Shown here in pieces: positions 9,996 to 19,929 of a stretch of 64,000 nucleotides of DNA. This DNA comes from Methylosinus sp. Sm6 (GTDB taxonomy: Bacteria; Pseudomonadota; Alphaproteobacteria; Rhizobiales; Beijerinckiaceae), in NCBI RefSeq assembly GCF_019802345.1, contig NZ_JAINDZ010000007.1, positions 1 through 64,000 of the forward strand, given 5' to 3'. The number at the start of each line of letters is the position of its first letter. Position 1 is the first letter of the stretch. The position numbers were made by a program, and so were the translations under genes. Under the pieces are notes generated by a model. That model did no database searches and was not told the origin of the DNA. It saw nothing but the letters and a program-made list of their open reading frames with translations.

Positions 9996-10099
9996 ATCGG
10001 ATCGGAAGCCACTCCGTATTTTCGTTTGGAGCGATCCCGTTCGCTCCGAACATTCCGTCCGAGCAAAAGCGCTCCAACGCTCGAAAGGTCTTCGGTCGA

Positions 10100-11824
10100 A
10101 TGATGTTCCGTAGCATGGCCGTGTCACGCGCCGCACTTCTCTGCGCCTTGTCTCTCACGGCGCCGTCGGCCCTCGCGCAGAGTATTCCGACTCCTTCCTA
10201 TAATATCGGTTCCGCGGTGCGCGAGGCGGAGGAGTCGCGACAGGCGCCGCCGCGCGCCGCCGCCGCCGCGCCGGTGCTGCCGCAGCTCGTGGAGCCGCGC
10301 TTCACGCTCTCGGGAAAGGAAAGCCTCATCGTCCGCAGCTTCGTCGTCGAGGGTCACGCAGCCGAGGATGATGCGGCGCTGCGCGAATTTCTGGCGCCCC
10401 ATGAAGGCGGGAAGCTGACGCTCGCCCAGATCTATGAAGTGGCCGATCAGGTGACCGCCTATTATCGGGCGAAGGGCTATCTGCTCGCCAAAGCCTATGT
10501 TCCGGCGCAGGACGCGCGCAAGGGCGCGCTGCGCATCAAGCTCCTTCCCGGCCGATATGGGAGCGTCGCGGTGAAGAACGGCTCGCTGGTCGACGACGAT
10601 ATTTTGCAGGGCTATGTCGACGGGGCGCGCGAAGCCTCGCCGATCATCCGCAAGGACCCGCTCGAGCGCGCCATGCTGCTCATCTCCGATCTGCAGGGCG
10701 CCGCGACGCCGCGCATCGTCGTCTCTCCCGGACGCGAGCAGGGCGCGTCCGATCTCGTCTTCGACGTGCCGGAGGAAAATCGCGTCACCGGCTATCTGTT
10801 CGGCGACAATGTCGGCTCGCCTTACACCGGCCGCGACCGGTTGAACGGCGGCGTCACGGTCAATTCGCCCTTCGGAATCGGCGATCGCTTCACGGCGTCG
10901 GGCATCGTGTCGGAGGCGGCCAATCTCGCCAATGCGCGCGTCGCCTATGCGTTTCCGCTCGGCTTCGACGGCTTGCGCGCCGAGGTCGGCGCCTATCGCA
11001 CGACCTATGCGCTGACCGGCGTCTATGATGCGCTCGACGCGACCGGCCGCGCCGAGGCCGTCACCGCGACGCTGAGCTATGCGGCGGTGCGCCAGCGCGA
11101 CGCGAGCCTCTATGTCTGGTCGAACTTCACCTATAAATGGCTCGACGACAAGATCACGGACATTTCGATCGCGCGGCGTCGGCTCGCGCTCGGCGCGGTC
11201 GGGGTCAATTACGACACGCTCGGCGATCTCTTCGGCCGGCCCTTGATGACCAGCTCGTCCCTGTCCTTCGCCGGCGGCTCCGTCGAAATTTCCGATCCCG
11301 CGCAATACCGGCTCAATATCGCCGGCGCGCATACGGCGGGAGACTATTATCGCATCAATCTGTCGGTGAACGCGACGCTGGCGATCGACGAGAAATTCTC
11401 CTTCTCCACGGCGCTGCGCGCGCAGAAGGCGCTGAACCGCAATCTCGATTCGAGCGAGCAGATCGGTATCGCCGGCTTTTACGCCGTGCGCTCGTTCGAC
11501 GAAGGCCTCGCCGGCGACAGTGGCGTGGTGGTGACGCCGGAGCTCAAATATGCGCTGCCGACGATCGAGCGCTACCGTCATTCGCTCGGCGTCTTCACCG
11601 ATATCGGCGCGGCCTGGCTCGAGGACGGCTCCTATACGAGGACGCAGCGCAGCTACACGCAAATCGCCGATGTCGGCGTCGGCTATGCCGCGACTTACGA
11701 ATATTCGAGCGGGCGCTACCTGCTGCTGAAGGCGCAGGCCGCACACAGCTACGGGACCAATCACGGGGCCTCGGCCTATGACCGCCACACCAAAGGCCTC
11801 GTACAGATCGGCTTCACGTTCTGA
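10100..11824 (+). CDS. Two-partner secretion outer-membrane transporter (TpsB, FhaC/ShlB family)
   Basis: This 574-residue outer-membrane protein should export the upstream TpsA protein across the outer membrane. A signal peptide (cleavage near ALA-QSIPTP, residue ~27) is followed by a Pro/Ala linker. A POTRA domain of the ShlB type spans residues ~70-150 (YEVADQVTAYYRAKGYLLAKAYVPAQ). The C-terminal ~380 residues have alternating amphipathic strands and end in Phe (QIGFTF), as expected for a 16-strand barrel recognised by Bam. The gene lies directly behind tpsA on the same strand. The next gene starts about 20 bases after its stop, so transporter and TonB-type genes form one unit. Confidence 0.92.
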   Translation: MMFRSMAVSRAALLCALSLTAPSALAQSIPTPSYNIGSAVREAEESRQAPPRAAAAAPVLPQLVEPRFTLSGKESLIVRSFVVEGHAAEDDAALREFLAPHEGGKLTLAQIYEVADQVTAYYRAKGYLLAKAYVPAQDARKGALRIKLLPGRYGSVAVKNGSLVDDDILQGYVDGAREASPIIRKDPLERAMLLISDLQGAATPRIVVSPGREQGASDLVFDVPEENRVTGYLFGDNVGSPYTGRDRLNGGVTVNSPFGIGDRFTASGIVSEAANLANARVAYAFPLGFDGLRAEVGAYRTTYALTGVYDALDATGRAEAVTATLSYAAVRQRDASLYVWSNFTYKWLDDKITDISIARRRLALGAVGVNYDTLGDLFGRPLMTSSSLSFAGGSVEISDPAQYRLNIAGAHTAGDYYRINLSVNATLAIDEKFSFSTALRAQKALNRNLDSSEQIGIAGFYAVRSFDEGLAGDSGVVVTPELKYALPTIERYRHSLGVFTDIGAAWLEDGSYTRTQRSYTQIADVGVGYAATYEYSSGRYLLLKAQAAHSYGTNHGASAYDRHTKGLVQIGFTF

Positions 11825-11845
11825 CGCGCGCGCGGAGTGAGATCA

Positions 11846-12274
11846 ATGCAATCGCAAATACTGGCGTCGCTGATCGATTACGGCGTCATCGGCCTGCTCG
11901 TCGTGCTCAATGTCCTCGTCGTCGCGATCGCGCTCGAGCGCTGGATCTTCTATCGCTCGGTGGACACCAGCGGCTTCGCCAGCGCCAAGGCGCTGGAGCT
12001 CGCGCTCACCGAGCGGCTGGTGGTGATCGCCTCGGTCGCGTCCAACGCGCCTTATATCGGCCTGCTCGGCACGGTGCTCGGCATCATGTCGACCTTCTAT
12101 GAGATGAGCCTCGACGCCTCGGCCGATGTGAGCAAGATCATGGGCGGCCTCGCCCTCGCCTTGAAGGCGACCGCCATCGGCCTGCTCGTCGCGCTCGTCG
12201 CCGTCGCCTCCTACAATGCGCTGCAGCGGCGAACCAAGGTGCTGCTGATGCGATGGGAGATCGCCCGTGGATGA
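11846..12274 (+). CDS. exbB: ExbB/TolQ-type proton channel protein (short form)
   Basis: This 142-residue inner-membrane protein belongs to the MotA/TolQ/ExbB family. The conserved core [18 protein letters not shown] and the following [21 protein letters not shown] helices are intact. It is much shorter than classical ExbB and lacks most of the cytoplasmic loop. With ExbD it would use proton-motive force to energise TonB. GGAG at 11834-11837 points to the ATG at 11846; an in-frame GTG nine bases earlier overlaps that site. The gene overlaps exbD by eight bases, indicating translational coupling. Confidence 0.88.
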   Translation: MQSQILASLIDYGVIGLLVVLNVLVVAIALERWIFYRSVDTSGFASAKALELALTERLVVIASVASNAPYIGLLGTVLGIMSTFYEMSLDASADVSKIMGGLALALKATAIGLLVALVAVASYNALQRRTKVLLMRWEIARG

Positions 12275-12650
12275 GAAGGCCTTCGAATCGATCAATGTCG
12301 TGCCCTTCATCGATGTGATGCTGGTGCTGCTCACAATGGTGCTGACGACGGCGAGCTTCGTCGCCACCGGACGCATCCCCGTCGCGCTGCCGCAGGCGGG
12401 ACATGCGCAAGTGGAGAAGAAAAAGGACAAGACGATCGATCTCACCACGGACGGCGGGGTCCGATTCGACGGAGAGAGCATGAGCAAGGAGGAGCTGGAG
12501 CGGCGGCTCGCGGGCCTTCCCTCCGACACGCAATTGCTCGTGCGCGCCGATCGCGCCATCGTCTTTCAAGCCTTCGTCGATGTCGCGGAACTATTGAAAC
12601 GGCTGAAATTCACCAGGGTCGCGTTGCAGACCAGAGCGGCGGCGAGGTAG
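12267..12650 (+). CDS. exbD: ExbD/TolR-type biopolymer transport protein
   Basis: This 127-residue protein has one N-terminal transmembrane helix carrying the family signature [18 protein letters not shown]; the Asp within it is the residue known to be essential for proton use. The rest is a small periplasmic domain (TKEELERRL-like, [17 protein letters not shown]). The start is GTG, in frame and overlapping the end of exbB. It works as the partner of ExbB in energising TonB. The tonB gene starts three bases after its stop codon. Confidence 0.88.
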   Translation: MDEKAFESINVVPFIDVMLVLLTMVLTTASFVATGRIPVALPQAGHAQVEKKKDKTIDLTTDGGVRFDGESMSKEELERRLAGLPSDTQLLVRADRAIVFQAFVDVAELLKRLKFTRVALQTRAAAR

Positions 12651-12653
12651 AGC

Positions 12654-13373
12654 GTGGCGACAGTCCTCCCCCTATTCGATACGCGGCGGGCAGGGCGCCG
12701 CTTCACTTTCGCGCATGGCCTCGTCGCCTCGCTGGCGCTGCACGGAGCCGCCTGCCTGCCGCTGGTCGCCGATTTCTGGGCGGATGATGCGGACGCCCCC
12801 CTATCGCTGGCTTTCGATCTCGAAGGCGCCCTGTCCGACAGCGAGACGGAGGAAGCGACCGCCCAGGAGACGAAAGGCGCCGAGCTGCCCGTGCAGCCGG
12901 AGTCCGCCCAAACGCAAGAGCCGGCGCCCCGAGAGGAAGAGGATCCAGAAGGCCAGATCGCGCAGAACGCGACGCAGGCGAAGAGCGCGCCGCCGACAAA
13001 GGCCACGAAGGTCGACCCGGGCGTGCGCGATACGAAGGGCGAGGAAGAAGAGCGTAAAGCGCAGACGAGCGCCAGGCACGAGAAGGAGGAGGATGATCTC
13101 GTCAACGCCTACGCAAAGCAATTGTCGAAGAAGATTCGGCGGCTCGCCTCTCCGGCGAAAGCGCGGGCCGCTGGCCTGCACGGCTCGGCGACGGTCTCCT
13201 TCACCATCGCCGCGAGCGGGCAGATCGTCGCGAGCACCCTGCGCGTCGCCGCCAGCAGCGGTCAGCCGCAGCTCGACGCCGATGCGCTGAAAACCGTTCG
13301 CGCCGCGAGCCCTTTCGCGCCGCCGCCGCGCGAGATGAGCATCGCGGTCGATGTGTTTTCGAACGGACGCTGA
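12654..13373 (+). CDS. tonB: TonB family energy-transducing protein
   Basis: This 239-residue protein has a short cytoplasmic start, one transmembrane helix (around residues 20-40) and a long Glu/Ala/Lys-rich periplasmic spacer (~45-150). A TonB C-terminal domain follows (GLHGSATVSFTIAASGQ, then LDADALKTVRAASPFAPPP). The start is GTG with GAGG seven bases upstream. It normally couples ExbBD to TonB-dependent receptors. No receptor lies in this operon, which instead begins with a two-partner secretion pair; the nearest receptor is at 35.8 kb. Its target is therefore unknown. Confidence 0.85.
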   Translation: MATVLPLFDTRRAGRRFTFAHGLVASLALHGAACLPLVADFWADDADAPLSLAFDLEGALSDSETEEATAQETKGAELPVQPESAQTQEPAPREEEDPEGQIAQNATQAKSAPPTKATKVDPGVRDTKGEEEERKAQTSARHEKEEDDLVNAYAKQLSKKIRRLASPAKARAAGLHGSATVSFTIAASGQIVASTLRVAASSGQPQLDADALKTVRAASPFAPPPREMSIAVDVFSNGR

Positions 13374-13416
13374 AGACCGCCGCGACCGAAGACGACCGCG
13401 GCGCGTCTATTGCGGA

Positions 13417-13953
13417 TCAATTTTGCGGCTGCGTTCCGCCGCCGGAGCGGCCACGGGCGCGCATGAAGGATTCGAATTCCTCGCGATCGCGAGCGCGACG
13501 CAGCTCTTCGATATGCTCGGCGAATTCGCGTTCCGCTTCGGCGAGCTTGCGCCGCTCTTCCTCCAGCCGGGCGAGCTCGCTCTCGCGCCAATCGTCGAAG
13601 GCGACATTGCCCGAAGACCGCATGAAGCCCGGCCCGCGCCAGCCCTCGGAGCGGCTCTGCCCGGTGGCCTCGCGCCAGCGCGCCTGCAGATCGGCGGCGC
13701 GCTCCTGCGCGAACGCGAAGACATCGCCCTCATAGCCGAATTTTCGCTGCCACACCTTGAACAGCAGAATGGCGAGGCCGATCGGCCAGAAGACGATGAA
13801 GCCGAGGATGATGGCGAACAGCTCGACCGGCTTGAAGCCGCGTCCGCAGCCGCCGAAACGCTCATGCGGGTCGAAGCCTGCGCCGCTCGGGGATTGGCCC
13901 ATGCGGGAGTGACGATGACAGCCCATGTTCGGACGCTCCGGTTCCTTTTCCAT
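13417..13953 (-). CDS. DUF2852 membrane protein
   Basis: This 178-residue protein has one predicted membrane segment (about residues 44-66, LFAIILGFIVFWPIGLAILL). A cytoplasmic part follows with the pattern FAQERAADLQARWREATG and a charged coiled-coil (EEERRKLAEAEREFAEHI). This layout matches the alphaproteobacterial DUF2852 family, whose function is not known. It converges with tonB, with 43 bases between the stops. The start is uncertain: the first ATG lacks a clear ribosome site, and the methionine of MGCHRHSRM (13926) is an alternative with GGAG upstream. Confidence 0.75.
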   Translation of the reverse strand: MEKEPERPNMGCHRHSRMGQSPSGAGFDPHERFGGCGRGFKPVELFAIILGFIVFWPIGLAILLFKVWQRKFGYEGDVFAFAQERAADLQARWREATGQSRSEGWRGPGFMRSSGNVAFDDWRESELARLEEERRKLAEAEREFAEHIEELRRARDREEFESFMRARGRSGGGTQPQN

Positions 13954-14085
13954 CGGCGCCGCGCGATCGGACAGTCCTTTCGACCGCGGCCGATGTGAAT
14001 GTTATATACATTAACATAGCTGTTTCGCCAAGGGGTCGCCCGTCGCTTTCGCTTTTCCGCCGTTCTCATTGGCCGCCGGAGCCCT

Positions 14086-15696
14086 ATGCTGGCGCGCGTT
14101 TTTCGATTCGAATCGCAAGCGATCATGACCGGCGACCAAACGGACCTGCTGCTCACGGCATTCGTCGTCCTGGGCTGCATCATGCTGCCGCTGATGCTAC
14201 GCCTCGCGCGCAGTCGCCGGCTGCGCAACGCACGAGGGGTCGAGATGGCCGAGGCGGCGGATGTGCTGTCCCTCGGGGGCCGGCGTCGTCTCGTGCTGAT
14301 GCGCGATCCTCATGCCGAGCGGCTCATTCTGATCGGCGGCCCCAACGATATCGTCGTCGAGCCGAATATCGATCACCCGGCGCCGGCTCCGATCGAGCCG
14401 CCCCCGCCGCCGCCCTCGCAGCTCCCGGGCCTGCCGCCGCTGGGCCTGTTGTCGGTCGGGGCCGGCGTGATGGTGGGGCTGCTCTGCGGCGCCTTCCGCC
14501 TCGCCCTGGAGAGCGCCGATCGTTTCCGCTCCACAATTCCAATCGCGTTGCACGACCGGCCCGCGCTCGGCTGCGCGCTGATGATCTTCGGGGCCGCCGC
14601 GGCGGCGTGGCTCGCCGCCTTTCTGGTGCGGCGCATCGTGCCTTCCGCCGTCGGCAGCGGCATCCCCCATGTCGAATCCGTCCTCCATAGAGACGAGCCG
14701 CCGGCTTCGCTCATTCTGCTGCCGGTCAAATTCATCGGCGGCGTGCTGGCCATCGGCGCCGGGCTGGCGCTGGGCCGCGAGGGGCCGTCGGTGCAGATGG
14801 GCGCGACGCTCGCGCATCAGATCGGCCGTCTCTTCCGCTGCGAGTGGCGCGACGCCGAGGCCCTGCTCGCTTCCGGCGCCGGGGCGGGACTGGCGGCGGC
14901 GTTCAACGCGCCGCTCGCCGGCTCGGCCTTCGTTCTCGAGGAGCTGCTGCGCCGCTTCGACATGCGCCATGCGACCGTCGCGCTCGGCGCCTCGGCCGGC
15001 GCCATCGCTGTGATGCGGCTCATGATCGGCCCGACGCCGGAGCTGCGCGTCGCGCCGCATTTCACGGCCGACGCGCTCGACGTTCCGGCGAGCCTCGCCC
15101 TGGGCGCCGCGGCGGGCGTCGTCAGCCTCGCCTATAATCGCGCTATTCTCCGCGCGCTCGATCTCGCCGACGATCTGCCTTGGCGGATCGAGCGAAAGGC
15201 GGCGCTGGTCGGCGCGGCGGTCGGCGCGCTCGCCTTTTTCGCGCCCGGCGTCGTCGGCGGCGGCGAAACGCTGACGCAGCGAACACTCGACGGCGAATTC
15301 ACCCTCGCGACTCTCCTGATCCTGTTCGCGCTGCGCTTCCTGCTCGGCGTCGTCTCTTACGCAGCGGGGACGCCGGGCGGGTTATTCGCGCCGCTGCTCA
15401 CGCTCGGCGCCGAGCTCGGCTTCTTCTTCGGCCTCGTCCTGCACGGCGCCGAGGCGCAGGAGAAGGGCATGGCCTATGCGATCATCGGCATGGCGGCCTA
15501 TTTCGCCGCCGTCGTGCGCGCGCCGCTCACCGGCATGATCCTCATCACCGAGATGACCAATAGCTCCGAGCTGTTGCTGCCCATGCTCGCCGCCTGTTTC
15601 GGCGCCATGACCGCCGCCGCGGCATGCCGCAACGAGCCGATCTATGACGCGCTGAAGGCGCGCGCCGCGCGGCTCGCGCGACGGGCGGAGGAGTAG
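14086..15696 (+). CDS. ClC-type chloride channel/antiporter with N-terminal FliO-like domain
   Basis: This 536-residue fusion has two recognisable parts. Residues ~18-98 contain one membrane helix and GRRRLVLMRD..ILIGGPNDIVVEPNI, a pattern typical of FliO-like flagellar proteins of Rhizobiales. A proline run (PPPPPP, ~105-110) then leads into a ClC core with GSGIPHVE (190-197), GREGPSVQ (230-237, with the gating Glu232) and, late in the chain, GTPGGLFAPLL. The Glu in GREGP is found in H+/Cl- antiporters. There is no CBS domain. The frame is continuous, without sign of a frameshift. ATG at 14125 is an alternative start. No other flagellar gene is near. Confidence 0.85.
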   Translation: MLARVFRFESQAIMTGDQTDLLLTAFVVLGCIMLPLMLRLARSRRLRNARGVEMAEAADVLSLGGRRRLVLMRDPHAERLILIGGPNDIVVEPNIDHPAPAPIEPPPPPPSQLPGLPPLGLLSVGAGVMVGLLCGAFRLALESADRFRSTIPIALHDRPALGCALMIFGAAAAAWLAAFLVRRIVPSAVGSGIPHVESVLHRDEPPASLILLPVKFIGGVLAIGAGLALGREGPSVQMGATLAHQIGRLFRCEWRDAEALLASGAGAGLAAAFNAPLAGSAFVLEELLRRFDMRHATVALGASAGAIAVMRLMIGPTPELRVAPHFTADALDVPASLALGAAAGVVSLAYNRAILRALDLADDLPWRIERKAALVGAAVGALAFFAPGVVGGGETLTQRTLDGEFTLATLLILFALRFLLGVVSYAAGTPGGLFAPLLTLGAELGFFFGLVLHGAEAQEKGMAYAIIGMAAYFAAVVRAPLTGMILITEMTNSSELLLPMLAACFGAMTAAAACRNEPIYDALKARAARLARRAEE

Positions 15697-15748
15697 CGCT
15701 GCAGGCAGAGCGATCCGAGGAGCGAAAGCCCCCTCATCTGGCAAAGCT

Positions 15749-16249
15749 TCAGGCTGCGTCGGGAACGAGGCCGTCGTCGATCGACAGACGCTCGAGCAGG
15801 CTCTTGCGACGCTTGCGATCGCGCGGACGCGGCGGCTTGCGATTGTAATAGTCGAACAGGACCTCGCGATAGAGCTTCACCACCTGCCGCTCGTCGAGCG
15901 CGAACAGCATCCCGGCGGCGAGACGCAACAGCAGATAGACGGTTCCTTCGAACAGGAAGGCGCTCGGATGCGTGAACATCACCGGCAGCGCCGAGGCGAT
16001 GACCGCGCCATAGAGCGAGGCGATCGCATAGCGCGGATTCTCTCGCGCCCACAGGAACAGGCGCAGCAGCTCGCGATAGCCGACGAGATTGACGAGCGGC
16101 GAATAGAGCTCGACGCTGAACATGCCGTTCTGCACATCGACGATCGCCCGCGCGAGGGCGACGATCGCCACGAGCGAATAGAAGATGGTGTCGCAACGGC
16201 GAAGGCAGAGCTCCTGGATGGCGTCGAAAGAAAACCCGCTTCTCTTCAT
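15749..16249 (-). CDS. Membrane protein of unknown function
   Basis: This 166-residue protein has an upstream GAGGAG five bases before its ATG, so it is very likely a real gene. It shows about three to four hydrophobic stretches (FYSLVAIVALARAIVDV, LYGAVIASALPVMF, LLLRLAAGMLFAL) and a strongly basic C-terminal tail (NRKPPRPRDRKRRKS). I do not recognise the family. It converges with the ClC gene and diverges from acs, with no operon partner, so context gives no function. Confidence 0.6.
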   Translation of the reverse strand: MKRSGFSFDAIQELCLRRCDTIFYSLVAIVALARAIVDVQNGMFSVELYSPLVNLVGYRELLRLFLWARENPRYAIASLYGAVIASALPVMFTHPSAFLFEGTVYLLLRLAAGMLFALDERQVVKLYREVLFDYYNRKPPRPRDRKRRKSLLERLSIDDGLVPDAA

Positions 16250-16561
16250 GTCGGCTCCTCGAAGTCGAAAGGATGTCGCGCCAAAAGAGCCGCAAATCCG
16301 GCGCCGATCACGATGACGGCAGGGTGAAATTCAGCTCGCAGCATGCGCGCCGCTCCTGTAATACGTGGGATTTGGGAACGATCTGCGACCCGTTGTCGCG
16401 GCGGCGGGCGGCCTGCCCGGGCCCTTTGTGAGGCGCCCGGCGCCGAAACGACGGGCGCCTCGGGCGAACGGGGCCATGGCCTCCGGCGGCAAACCAAGTC
16501 ATATTCACGACAAAGAAGATGGCGCTCGCATGCGGCGCCGGCGATCGGGGAGAACGCTCGA
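16250..16561. other. Divergent intergenic region upstream of acs
   Basis: These 312 bases separate the leftward membrane-protein gene from acs and should hold both promoters. The acs frame stays open through most of it, but the translated stretch is Arg/Gly-rich and unlike the family start. I see no RNA gene or strong repeat. Confidence 0.4.
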
Positions 16562-18496
<1,935 letters not shown>

Positions 18497-18836
18497 GGGA
18501 CGCGCGGGCGGCGGACCGAATATTCCCGCCCGCCGACGAATAAAGCGTTCCTCCTCCCGCTTGCGGGAGGAGGTGGCCCCGCGAAGCGGGGTCGGATGAG
18601 GGTCCGAGCCGATAATCTGACTCAAATCGATGTGAACGCGCCAAATATGGGCGAGCCGGGAGGCGCCCTCTACGCCCCGTCCTATGGCGGGACAAGAGGC
18701 TGGACATTCGCCCCGTTCTGCGGTCTATGCGTCTCGCCATTCGCAAGACCCGGGCCGCCCCCGCCGTCCCGGGATTCGCGCGTCCCCACGACGCCCCCGG
18801 CGTCCGCGCGCGCCACAGAAAGGTTAGGAATTTCCC
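18497..18836. other. Intergenic region between acs and mtdB
   Basis: These 340 bases hold the double-hairpin repeat at 18550-18591 (listed separately) and presumably the mtdB promoter. I see no protein gene. GGTTAGGA lies shortly before the mtdB ATG and may serve as its ribosome site. Confidence 0.45.
18550..18591. repeat. Dispersed double-hairpin palindromic element, copy A
   Basis: Two perfect inverted repeats lie side by side: an 11-base arm pair at 18550-18573 (CCTCCTCCCGC, TT, GCGGGAGGAGG) and a 6-base arm pair at 18577-18591 (CCCCGC, GAA, GCGGGG). The same order of a pyrimidine/purine hairpin and a CCGC-GAA-GCGG hairpin recurs at 55858-55902, and related DNA at 30001-30119. It may also terminate acs transcription. 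Confidence 0.65.
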
Positions 18837-19730
18837 ATGGCCGCCAAAGCGATCCTGCATATGTTGAGCACGCTGAAGCATATGAGCCCGTTCGACGTCA
18901 ATATGGCGCTCGACGCGGGTTTCGACGCGGCGATTCCCTACACCAATGTGACGCTCGACGAGGTGACCGCTCTGGTGCAGGACGCGATGTTCTCTCGCGC
19001 GCCCTCGGCGGCCCTGCGCACAGGAGTCTTCTTCGCCGGCCGTGACGCGATTCTCGCGCTCGACATGCTGGAGGCCGCCAAGGGCGCGCTGCTGAAGCCC
19101 TTCGAGATTTCGCTGTTCGCCGATCCCTACGGCTCCTTCACCACCGCCGGCGCCATGGTCGCCTTCGTCGAGAAGGTGCTGCGCGAGAAGAAGCAGCGCG
19201 AGCTGAAAGGCGCCAAGGTCGTCGTCTATGGCGCAACCGGCGTCGTCGGCTTCTCCTCCGCCGTCATCGCCGCGCTCGAGGGGGCCGAGGTGACCATCGT
19301 CGGCTATAGCGGTCTCGACCGCGTCGTGAAGCAGGCGGACGAGATCGAGACGCGCTTCGGCGTCAAGGTGAAGCCGGCAGACGGCAGCACCGCCGAGCAT
19401 GTCCGCGCCCTGCTCGTCGAGCATGAGATCGCGCTCTGCGCCGCGCGCGCCGGCGTGCAGGTGCTGTCGAAGGACGACCTCGCCGCCGCCAAATCCTCGC
19501 TGCTGATCGCCGCCGACGTCAACGCGGTGCCGCCGCTCGGCGTCGAAGGCGTCGGCCTGCACGACAAGGGCGTGGAGCTGCCTTCGGGCGCCCTCGGCAT
19601 CGGCGCGCTGGCCATCGGCGACATCAAATACGGGACGGAAGCCGGCCTGTTCAAGCAGATGACAACCTCCGACAAGCCGCTCTGCCTCGACTTCCGCCAC
19701 GCTTTCGCCCTGGCCCGCGAGCTGGTCTGA
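18837..19730 (+). CDS. mtdB: Methylene-tetrahydromethanopterin dehydrogenase (MtdB type)
   Basis: This 297-residue cytoplasmic enzyme oxidises methylene-H4MPT to methenyl-H4MPT with NAD(P)+, the first redox step after formaldehyde binds H4MPT. The N-terminal domain shows MLSTLKHMSPFDVNMALDAG, typical of the Mtd family. A Rossmann nucleotide-binding segment follows (VVVYGATGVVGFSSAVIAAL, about residues 127-146). The length fits MtdB/MtdA. I prefer MtdB because of the neighbouring H4MPT-linked gene; MtdA is closely related and not fully excluded by eye. It fits the methanol-oxidation genes nearby, since it handles the formaldehyde they produce. Confidence 0.9.
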   Translation: MAAKAILHMLSTLKHMSPFDVNMALDAGFDAAIPYTNVTLDEVTALVQDAMFSRAPSAALRTGVFFAGRDAILALDMLEAAKGALLKPFEISLFADPYGSFTTAGAMVAFVEKVLREKKQRELKGAKVVVYGATGVVGFSSAVIAALEGAEVTIVGYSGLDRVVKQADEIETRFGVKVKPADGSTAEHVRALLVEHEIALCAARAGVQVLSKDDLAAAKSSLLIAADVNAVPPLGVEGVGLHDKGVELPSGALGIGALAIGDIKYGTEAGLFKQMTTSDKPLCLDFRHAFALARELV

Positions 19731-19752
19731 CCGCGGAACGGCAACGCCTCGG

Positions 19753-19784
19753 CGGCTCGGAGCGGGCGAAGCCGTTCCGAGCCG
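19753..19784 (+). terminator. Hairpin downstream of mtdB
   Basis: A perfect 9-base inverted repeat (CGGCTCGGA at 19753-19761, TCCGAGCCG at 19776-19784) starts 22 bases after the mtdB stop. There is no T-run, so it may pause or stabilise the transcript rather than end it. Confidence 0.35.
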
Positions 19785-19929
19785 TCGACCCCATCCACCC
19801 GAGGCCATAGGGCGTCCCGCAAGAACGCCCAGGCCGACCGCCCCCTTCCCCAGGGGGCGCGCAGCGCGCTTCGAATTTCCGAAATCATCGACATTCCGCG
19901 CGCTCTTTGGACTTTCGGAGGGTTTCGAC

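Noticed and set aside
12654-13373. TonB as a partner exclusively of the receptor at 35.8 kb
   Set aside because: The genes are 22 kb apart on unrelated operons; the sequence does not support an exclusive pairing.
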